This document shows, piece after piece, positions 57,220 to 64,000 of a stretch of 64,000 bases of DNA. Origin of the DNA: Neurospora tetraspora (Eukaryota; Ascomycota; Sordariomycetes; Sordariales; Sordariaceae); the NCBI RefSeq assembly GCF_033439725.1, contig NW_026944389.1, positions 3,224,001-3,288,000 on the forward strand, written 5' to 3'. Position 1 is the first letter of the stretch. Every line of letters starts with the position of its first letter. The notes below the pieces were generated by a model. The model worked only from the letters and a program-made list of their open reading frames with translations, did no database searches and was not told the DNA's origin. The translations under genes and the position numbers were made by a program.

Positions 57220-57791
57220 GTTGGCAACGGTCGGGTACACGTTGTACGGTTTGAACAAGAATTCTATTCAAGCTGAAAGGAACGAAACGACATTCAGGAC
57301 GCTCTCAGTCGGTTGGAAGCACTTGTGCATCACGTCGTTAGGCATGTTCTCCCCCCACAGTAATGCGTGTCAGTCCGTTGAAAACTCATTTGATAGGGAC
57401 TAGCACCCCCAGCTGATCGCCCCTATCCATCTTATGGCAACGCCGTTGTGACGGTTGAAGTATCTGCTAAGGCTGGTCACCTTAGGCATGCGCCGTCGCA
57501 ACTATATAAGACCACTTGAGCAACCGAATTGCTAGCTTCGGTTACTTGTATCCTTTTGCAGGAACACGGACCGGATAGTGAAGTGGTCAAATTCGTCGCC
57601 GTGACAGCCGTGAGATCCAAGGAAAAGGCATGTAGCCGATATTAGAAGGAATATCGGAAGCTAGGTAAAGGAAAACGGGGGATATGAGGAGTGTGTTGTA
57701 CTCGACAAGAGGTGTTTCGGAGTCGGCATGTAATCGATTTATGTTTCCCACCACTCGATGCTATTGAAAATGGATTGCATTTGAGGGATGG
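57220..57791 (+). repeat. direct repeat A, 5' side of the 57.8-kb family copy
   Basis: Starts GTTGGCAACGGTCGGGTACA and ends TGGATTGCATTTGAGGGATG. Its first 200 nt and last 90 nt align with 58243-58621. The middle (about 275 nt) is absent or different there. Confidence 0.75.
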
Positions 57792-58189
57792 ACCCCATGA
57801 CAGGCCTCGGCTTGACGGGCGTCCACAATGACGACCCCAATCTTTTGGAGGAAGAAGTCTCCTTCCTCCGACGGGCCAGAGAGGCCACCGCGTTGGGAAG
57901 ACATTTCACTCCCCATGTCTTCCAAGCCTTCTTTTTGGAAATCATCGAGGCGCGCAAGCGCTTTCTCGACTTCGCAGCCGAGAACTTGGGACCGCAGGAC
58001 CCTGCCCACCACTCGCCGTTGGCCCAAGCTTGCGATCGTTTTTTGGCCGTGGAATGCCCCTGGGTTTGGGACGTGGCGAGCGTCCCGGTGCAGCTCCAGT
58101 CTGAGGGCCTCGATTACGAAGAGACGGTCGAGATGTACGGCTTAGAGCCTGAGATGGAGGGGGGGGACGATGAGGAAGACGAGCAGTAA
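57788..58189 (+). CDS. PKNGL-family protein, 5'-truncated copy
   Basis: Open 133-codon frame from an internal ATG: MDPMTGLGLTGVHNDDPNLL, EEEVSFLRRAREATALG, FTPHVFQAFFLEIIEARKRF, FAAENLGPQDPAHHSPLAQA and CDRFLAVECPWVWDVASVPV, then an acidic end (EGGDDEEDEQ). Relative to the intact copy, the N-terminal 90-100 residues, including the PKNGL block and the 5'-UTR intron, are missing and replaced by direct repeat A. The remaining frame is undamaged, so a shortened protein could be made, but no promoter is evident. The flanking direct repeats A and A' suggest that it sits inside a duplicated or mobile unit. Confidence 0.6.
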   Translation: MDPMTGLGLTGVHNDDPNLLEEEVSFLRRAREATALGRHFTPHVFQAFFLEIIEARKRFLDFAAENLGPQDPAHHSPLAQACDRFLAVECPWVWDVASVPVQLQSEGLDYEETVEMYGLEPEMEGGDDEEDEQ

Positions 58190-58242
58190 GCGCTCGGTGT
58201 GAGGTTTTTGGCGGATGGACGCATGTGTCCTGGAAAAAGGGT

Positions 58243-58621
58243 GTTGGCAACAGTCGCGCCGGGTACACGTTGCACGGTTTGAGGGAGACCTTTATACAAG
58301 CTTGAAAGGAATGAAACGATATTCATCATGCCATTCAGTCGGCTGGAAACACCTGTAGAATACTCTATGGGGTATATCCTTCTCACAGTAATGCCTGTTA
58401 GTCCGCTGAAAACACATTTTGACAGGGGTCCATTGCGCCTATCTTTCCTCATCTAATGCCGTGAGATGTGTAAAGATGGTATTCGATCAATATCTGAAGG
58501 GAGATTAGCAGCTGGTTAAGTAGCAAAGAGACATGCGAGGGGTGCTCGTAGTCGACATGTGTTCGATTAGGTTTCCGACGACTCGATGTTGTTGTTGAAA
58601 GTGGATTGCATTTGACGATGG
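58243..58621 (+). repeat. direct repeat A', 3' side of the 57.8-kb family copy
   Basis: Second copy of the repeat at 57220-57791 in the same orientation, with GGGTACACGTTGCACGGTTT near its start and GTGGATTGCATTTGACGATG at its end; it is about 190 nt shorter. Confidence 0.75.
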
Positions 58622-58989
58622 TCGTTGAATCCATTTGGTGGAGGCTCCCGCAGCTCCGCTGAGGTGCATACGCTAACCCAAGTTGTAACTGGCGTTCCAC
58701 GTGACAGGGGAATGCGCTTGGCTGTGACAGTGTCTGGCATTCCGATGCCTCTTCGCTGTTTCCTTGATTTGCATATCATTCTGCCTCCAGTTCACAGCTG
58801 CTTCCGTTTCATGTCCTCAACCTCACACTGATTGTCGCGCATTCTCACATCTTTGTTTGCTTTTCACCCGCCAAGCATCCTGCTCCTGTACCCCAACATT
58901 TGCATCTCCTGCATCCGACACGTTCGTCCCGTCCCGTCTCCATCGGTTCCTGACCTGACTCCGCTACCCCGCCAATTACGTCACGCGCA

Positions 58990-60439
58990 ATGGCGTCCTC
59001 GACCGCACAGTCTGGACCAACACGGGCACCTTTTGAGCCACCGGTACCAACACCACAAACAGAACTGAAACAACCGCCAAAGCGACCCAAATGGTGTCTC
59101 ACCGAACACCTCCTGACAACGTACGGCTACGAATTCCAGGCCGCCACGCAGCATCCGTTTCTCGTGGCAGCTGCCAAGGGTGAGCTCCCCAAGGACGTCC
59201 TGAGTCGCTGGCTCGCCAACGACAGGTTATATATCCACAGGTAGGCCGCTTCTCTGATCACTCGCACCCAACTGTCGCTGATACTAACATCGACACTTCA
59301 GTTATATCCGCGCCGCCGGAAAGCTTCTTTCCACCATCGACTTGCCCCAGAAGATCCCGGCGCCCAGGCAAGATGGATCCGAGCCCGAACCCGAACAGTG
59401 GGAAACACAGCTGGTTGACTGGCTGATCGAAGCCCTTGGTGCCGTCCGCAGGGAAGAGCGAATGTTCATCGAAGTGGCTGAGCGTTACGGCTTGACAATT
59501 GATCTCACTAGCCCCGCCGCAACAGCGAATAGCGTCAGTACCAGCACCAGTACCAGTGTCGAACACCATCTCCACGCCCCTGCCGCCAACGTTCTCACCA
59601 TTCCCGATGACCAAAAGCTCCCGGGCTTGCTCCAGATTTGCGAGCTCTTCTCCACCATCATACCTGGCCCCATCCCCATAGCACCCGCGCGCGGCCTCGT
59701 CGTTGCCGTATCCGCCGACAAATCATCTCCCGACAACCCGCCCTCTACCCCCGATCCCGACCAGACCGCGAAAGCCAGCGAGACCGAGAAGGACAAAGAA
59801 CCGCAACCTGACAATAAAGACGAGCCAGAGGAGCCACCAGTTCACCCTCCTCCCGCTTTGCCATGGCTCGAAGGCGCTCTCACCTTCTATGGCACCGAGC
59901 TCGCCTACCTAGCCGCCTGGTCCTATGCTAAATCTCTACAAAACAAATACTCTGCGGACGCCACCTCCCGCTCCGCTGGCACCCAAGGCCAAGGGTCCTC
60001 GTCCTCAAACACCGCCCCAGGTGCCCTGGACAAATATACAACGCCTCCGCACACCTTCACAACCACAACTCCAGCCACTTCCCCCGCCCCAACCCGCGAA
60101 GCGCTTTCCGCATTCTCCTCGCCACACGTCAGCATCCAGCCGTTCCAACCCCCTCCTCCCCCGAACAGCGCTTCCGGCGATAGATCTGCACCAGGGAAGC
60201 AGGATGCGGATGGCGGCGCGCTGAGAAACGAGTTCATCCCCAACTGGAGCAGCGTTGAATTTGCACTTTTTGTCAACCGGCTGGGACGAATCATCGATGG
60301 TGCCGTGTCCGAGTTACTCGAAGCTGCGGGTGGGGAAGGCCCGGTGGCGAATGCGGCTAAGGGGGCTATCCTGAGGAGAGTGGAGGGCAGATGGAAGAGC
60401 TTGATGGTTGCTGAGGCGTCGTTTTGGCCCGAGGTTTAG
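58990..60439 (+). CDS. TENA/THI-4-family (haem-oxygenase-like fold) protein
   Basis: Two exons (58990-59240 and 59302-60439) encode 462 aa; the junction gives NDRLYIHSYIRAAGKLLSTI. The segment LTEHLLTTYGYEFQAATQHP and PKDVLSRWLANDRLYIHSY is the start of a TENA/THI-4 helical domain, the fold of thiaminase II and PQQC. More of the domain follows (EALGAVRREERMFIEVAERY). Further helices appear after a long disordered Pro/Ser/Thr/Glu-rich insert (about 185-305), ending ALFVNRLGRIIDGAVSELLE. Two inserts make it about twice the length of bacterial TenA (about 225 aa). The active-site Cys of thiaminase II is not evident, so catalysis is uncertain. A fungal role related to thiamin salvage is only inferred from the fold. 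Confidence 0.88.
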
Positions 60440-60755
60440 GGGGTCGTGGGCACTTTTAGGTCTCTTAAATGGGTGTGCTATTAATTGCATTGATGTGCCA
60501 CTGAGGAGATGAATGACAAACTTGGATGATCTTTGGGTTGGAGATATCAAGATTACATGCTATTATGGACTGGATCGTAGCATGACCGAAGGTTACTAGA
60601 CTTTTTGGATACACCTTGGATAGATCAAAGTACGTTATGAAGCAGAAATATACAGCATATTCTAGCCCTCCGGCCCTGTTCGCTGACGCCGCTGTGGCGT
60701 CGACCTTGGGAGCAGCTATGTGAGTCTTGATCTTTCTCTCCTCCGTGACCCCTCT
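60440..60755. other. intergenic between convergent genes
   Basis: 3' ends of the TENA-like gene and the 304-aa gene. Nothing else recognised. Confidence 0.5.
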
Positions 60756-61670
60756 CTAACGCACACGCTGACGCTTCGGAGGCTCTGGAGGAGACTCAGA
60801 CCCTTCGAGCTGCTCCCCCTTCTCCCCCAAAACCCCCCTATTCTCACTCTGTTCCACATCGCCGAGGTAATGTCTTGGAGATGGCTGACCGCTTGTAGCA
60901 GAGGACCTGTGTCCCTGAGGAGGGCTGGGTGAAAGCCGGACATCCTCACCGTTTGCGGCGTTGCCTTCAAGCGTGGACACCGAATTACGAACGCCCTCCA
61001 GATGCGTTCCTCGCAGAAGGTCTCCACGAGAGCGACCATGGACCTTGGGGATCAACTCCGTACCAGAGCTTGAAAGCTGTGACCCGATCGAGACAGGGGC
61101 GCCAGCCCTGGCTGGGATGTTAGACTCGGATCTCCCACCACCAGCCCTCTCGGGGCCCTTGAACTCCTTCCCATAATGCTTCGACTTGGGATTCTTGGCC
61201 TGCAAACTAACCAAGCGACTGCGTATGACCTCGCTGCACTCGTGAATCTCCTTGGTCAACCGGCGCACCTCGCTTCTAACACGGGCCTGTACCTCTGCCG
61301 ATGTGTCGATCGCCTTTCTGCAGGTTTGTAGCTCGGCTACTTCGGCTAGGGAGAGGGTGCTGGCGCCGGGGATGCTGTGGTGCTCGGCGACGGTGACGGT
61401 GGAGGAACGGCCTGTGGCGAGGGCGATGCTCTCACCGCGGGAGATCACGGCGGCGAGGGCGGAGAGTTTGTGGGCGAGTTGGGGGAGGGTGTCGGTGAGG
61501 GTTGGGAGGTCGAGGAGCTGTGATGGGTTTGGGTCTGGGTTTGTAGTGAGAGTGGTGGGAGCGGTGGAAACGGTGGAAGTGAGAGTTTCGCGGTCGGGCT
61601 TCGGGTGACTGGTGGCAGGCGTCGACATCGTGCTTCGTCTGTCTGACGATTCCCTCTTGATACTAGACAT
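60756..61670 (-). CDS. hypothetical protein, 304 aa, coiled-coil-like
   Basis: Single-exon frame with ATG at 61670 (MSSIKRESSDRRSTMSTPAT). The first 60 residues are Thr/Pro/Ser-rich. Residues of about 53-160 look helical, with heptad-like spacing (LLDLPTLTDTLPQLAHKLSA, then VQARVRSEVRRLTKEIHECS and EVIRSRLVSLQAK). The C-terminal half is disordered and charged, ending PPEPPKRQRVR, a possible nuclear-localisation signal. No domain is recognised. Strong third-position GC bias and length support coding, and convergent arrangement with the TENA-like gene is normal. Confidence 0.75.
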   Translation of the reverse strand: MSSIKRESSDRRSTMSTPATSHPKPDRETLTSTVSTAPTTLTTNPDPNPSQLLDLPTLTDTLPQLAHKLSALAAVISRGESIALATGRSSTVTVAEHHSIPGASTLSLAEVAELQTCRKAIDTSAEVQARVRSEVRRLTKEIHECSEVIRSRLVSLQAKNPKSKHYGKEFKGPERAGGGRSESNIPARAGAPVSIGSQLSSSGTELIPKVHGRSRGDLLRGTHLEGVRNSVSTLEGNAANGEDVRLSPSPPQGHRSSATSGQPSPRHYLGDVEQSENRGVLGEKGEQLEGSESPPEPPKRQRVR

Positions 61671-62157
61671 GATCGGTGTTGGCGAGGATGATCTTGGGTA
61701 GTAATAATCTGTAAGAGAGTGGCGGATCTTTTGTGATAGTGCACGAAGGCAGAAGGCAGAGGATGAGTAAATACGGGATTTGTTGTTAACTCAACTCTCA
61801 GGGCCGGTTAAGACATACACATGTAGTCTAGACTGGTGATTTGTTTGCTTGTTTGTTTACCTATGTATGCAAACGGAGCCTGATTCGGTAATCGCAAAGG
61901 TAATTGGACGGACGAGCTGTCGGAGGCCCGACTGATTTGCCAGGACTCCCTACCTTGCGCCCTCCACATCTCTGGACTACCAGACTTCCTTTGTGAGGAT
62001 GTTTCTGGAGAGTGGTAGGTCCTCTCAAGTACATGCAGGGCGTTACTTGTTCGTCATGTAAGTCCGACCGGCATGCCGTGGCAACTGTCAAATTTACTGC
62101 CGCCCCGGCAGTTCGGTTTCAAGAAGTCGTCATTCCGCAGTCTCCCGTCTCCACTGG
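61671..62157. other. intergenic
   Basis: Upstream of the 304-aa gene. No gene was recognised before the TATA box of Pol III-like locus 2. Confidence 0.45.
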
Positions 62158-62164
62158 TATAAAG
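62158..62164 (+). promoter_or_regulatory. TATA box of Pol III-type locus 2
   Basis: TATAAAG exactly 30 nt before the CAACA start at 62188, as at locus 1. Confidence 0.6.
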
Positions 62165-62187
62165 ATGTCTCAGCGGTGCATTCTTTC

Positions 62188-62324
62188 AACAGGCGGTACC
62201 CCGAAGCAAACTTTGGGGACCATAGCCGAATGGCCTTTGGTAGCGCTTGCGCACCACCTTCCCGTGAGGACGTGGGTTCAATTCCCGCCTTGAGACTGCC
62301 CAGTGCCGTATGTCGATAATTTTT
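62188..62324 (+). ncRNA. putative Pol III transcript, tRNA-like, locus 2
   Basis: 137-nt unit parallel to 56501-56644: CAACAGGCGGTACCCC, hairpin CCCCGAAG/CTTTGGGG, A box TAGCCGAATGG at 62223, B box GGTTCAATTCC at 62275, and TTTTT at 62320. The A-to-B spacing is 52 nt in both loci. The central segment is different in sequence but again forms a tight GCGC-TT-GCGC hairpin. The T stem pairs with one G-T. Divergence between the loci is concentrated outside the promoter boxes, which suggests that promoter function, or a common origin followed by drift, is preserved. Confidence 0.6.
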
Positions 62325-62647
62325 CAGCCAAATAAAGTACCTTTGGTCAATTTGGAACATCCTGATCGTTCGCTTGTAGCCCGTGGAGTCTAAATCTCAA
62401 GATTAGTTAAATATCGCCTGTTAATTCTTTTTTTTTGTTCTTTTCCGTTTCTTTCTATTTTGCTTCTCTAGCTTGACATTTTTGATTGTCTTCCGACGTG
62501 GATAATGTTGTTGGTGAGCTGATCGCTCATGTATTCTTTCTCCTCTCTCGCAGGCACTAATTTCTTCATTTTCTCTCTTTCGCTCTCGTGAAAGCATGCC
62601 GCCTGTTTGTACCATCATGTAAACTGAAAACAATTCAACTACTATGA
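62325..62647. other. short intergenic region
   Basis: Between Pol III-like locus 2 and the truncated 3' end of the 63-kb family copy. Contains a T-rich tract; no gene. Confidence 0.5.
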
Positions 62648-62660
62648 GCCGGTCGGCCGC

Positions 62661-63423
62661 TTAGGCGAGCAGCGAGTACCGGGCAGGGTCCTGTGGGCCC
62701 AAATTCTCTGTAAGGCGATGACAGTCACGGCAAAGAGGCCAAGAAAAACAAGTCTGAGAACAATGATACAGTTCTCGTTGATGTTGATCTTCGGAGAGGA
62801 ACATACTCGTCCCGAGTCTTTGCTTATATACATGCCATCCCAGGGTCGTGCCTATGTCCAGTCTAACATGGACTTGCCACATCGGCAACTCGTGCCTAGC
62901 AACAGGTACGTCCTGGTGTGAGTCGGACCCAATTTCCGAATCGGACATGGCGGACCATGTCCGTACTCTCATTCTCGGCCGCGAATTCAAGAAAGTGCTT
63001 GCGCGCCTCAATAATCGCTAAGAACAAGTGGAAGGCTTGAAAGACGTGGTTGGTAAGCTCCTGCCCCGGCCTGGTGGCCTCTCTGGCCCGTTCGAGGAAG
63101 GATACTTCTTCCTCCAGAAGGTTGAAGTCCTCGTTATGGACTCCCGTCAAGCCGAGGCCTGCCATGGGATCCATGGGATCCATCATCGCAGGGGTCTCGC
63201 TAACGAAGCGAGTGGCGGCGTCCACGACCTCGACAAGGTGCCGCTCGACCTGGTCCTTGGCCAGGCGGGAGTTTAGCCTGATACCAGGCAGAACGTCGTC
63301 CACGAGGGCGTGGAGAGTTGTGAAGACGACCTCGTTCCGGCGGTCCCGGTGAATGATGCCATGGTTGGCATAATACTTCCAGCGAAGGCCGTTCTTGGGG
63401 ACGATGTTGTGCAGGAAGAGCAT
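62661..63423 (-). CDS. PKNGL-family protein, 3'-truncated and interrupted copy
   Basis: I read exons 63423-62967 and 62707-62661 (167 aa). The protein has LFLHNIVPKNGLRWKYYANH, RRNEVVFTTLHALV, ERHLVEVVDAATRFVSE, MAGLGLTGVHNEDFNLLEEE, NHVFQAF and AIIEARKHFLEFAAENE. The frame is then broken by a 262-bp insertion, beyond which NLGPQDPARYSLLA resumes and ends at TAA. The TAA stands where the 19-kb fragment has CAA, a CpA-to-TpA change. The insertion starts with a usable GTACGG donor and ends with TTACAG, and splicing it out keeps the frame, so a product is possible. No acidic tail remains. Unspliced, the frame ends at 62896 after unrelated residues. Confidence 0.65.
62709..62970 (-). mobile_element. 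262-bp insertion with 6-bp target duplication, intron-like ends
   Basis: Flanked by ATTCTC at 62703-62708 and 62971-62976 (plus strand). In gene orientation the GT donor (62966) and AG acceptor (62708) fall at its two edges, with a GTGACTG branch-like site about 18 nt before the acceptor. No long terminal inverted repeat was seen. Related copies without it continue straight through this position. Confidence 0.65.
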
Positions 63424-63439
63424 TTGTCTTATTCGGTCT

Positions 63440-63510
63440 CTGGGACATAGTAGGTTAGCGATCTGAGAAGAAAATGAATCGCGGAACTTGGAGATATGGT
63501 GTGTACTTAC
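63440..63510 (-). promoter_or_regulatory. predicted 5'-UTR intron of the 63-kb family copy
   Basis: Donor GATCA|GTAAGTACAC at 63510, branch GCTAACC, acceptor TGTCCCAG at 63440, 71 nt; the acceptor is 16 nt before the ATG. Confidence 0.65.
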
Positions 63511-64000
63511 TGATCAACCATGAGGGATCGCGTCACTTTATCGATTGGACGCCTGGTACTTCGATGGAAGCTGAGAAGTCCATTGACGGAACACTTTATT
63601 AGGAAGACGAATCCAGTAAGGAGACATATACTGGGTGCTATGAGTCGTCTAAATCACTTTCAAAAAATATACATTAGACTCTATTCAAGAGACAGAAGGT
63701 AGCGCGTTACGTCCGTTTTGCATTATTAGAACCCATCGGCATTGGTTCAAAGATTCAGGGCAGGCGACAGGGAGAGAGCAACTTGTAACGATTGATTCTT
63801 GATGACAGGAAAAATGGTTGATTGCGGCATGAGTAGGAAAAGAGGAAAAGAGAGACGAAGTGAACAATGGATATGGGAAAGTGCTTGATTGATGGCTTGG
63901 AGAAGAGAAGAGGAATGGGTTGCCAAACCAGGTCTAAATACTGCTTTGGGGAAAACTTCAGTGGGATGCACCTTCCGACTGTCACAAAAGGCGTGCCAGA
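63511..64000. other. upstream region of the 63-kb copy
   Basis: No gene was recognised up to the window end; it probably contains the promoter of the minus-strand family copy. Confidence 0.45.

Noticed and set aside
1-64000. CRISPR arrays, bacterial operons, phage genes
   Set aside because: Spliced eukaryotic genes throughout; no regularly spaced short repeats were seen.

Overview
The window is genomic DNA of a filamentous ascomycete, most likely a Sordariomycete. The protein-coding genes carry short (50-100 nt) GT-AG introns with CTAAC/CTGAC-like branch sites. The proteins include fungal-only families (HET, 2EXR, a DUF3638/DUF3645 giant protein). One retrotransposon is mutated almost entirely by C-to-T and G-to-A changes at CpA/TpG sites, which is the signature of repeat-induced point mutation (RIP). 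No species can be named from the sequence alone.

Layout. 2.3-18.5 kb is mostly ordinary gene space: an anion:cation-symporter MFS permease, a HET-domain protein, an MDR-type dehydrogenase, an unknown 466-aa protein, two tandem 2EXR proteins, a GFA/CENP-V-fold protein, guanylate kinase and a sugar-porter MFS protein. 18.5-23 kb is a debris field of gene fragments. A UDP-glycosyltransferase-like gene lies at 23.1-25.0 kb. 25.8-31.8 kb is a nested mobile element: a 5,582-bp Ty1/Copia LTR retrotransposon, coding strand minus and heavily RIPed, inserted into a small DNA element with 62-bp perfect terminal inverted repeats. 32-35.2 kb holds almost no genes. 36.9-46.8 kb is one 3,175-aa DUF3638/DUF3645 gene in seven exons. 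46.8-50.8 kb has repeats and one small Ser/Gly-rich ORF. A flavin monooxygenase gene follows at 50.8-52.9 kb. 53-64 kb mixes repeats and gene relics with a TENA/THI-4-fold gene and an unknown 304-aa protein.

The most notable content is a dispersed gene family with seven copies or fragments in about 45 kb (19.0, 20.3, 21.2, 35.8, 54.1, 57.8 and 62.7-63.4 kb). I do not recognise it as any named family. Its members share a P(K/R)NGL/M-W start region, a VEVVD-ATRF block, an AI(I/V)EAR block, a PQDP-SPLAQA-DRF block and usually an acidic C-terminus. Every copy with an intact 5' end has a 5'-UTR intron whose acceptor lies only 11-16 nt before the ATG. Copies range from intact (35.8 kb) to frameshifted, truncated, or interrupted by a 262-bp insertion that looks splice-competent (63 kb).

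Two related loci at 56.5 and 62.2 kb look like RNA polymerase III genes. Each has a TATA box exactly 30 nt before a conserved start, an A box and a B box 52 nt apart, a 5' hairpin and a T-run terminator. Neither folds as a standard tRNA. Both lie near family members.

The conventional genes do not form an obvious metabolic cluster. They look like independent housekeeping and accessory genes set in a repeat-rich, RIP-affected segment.
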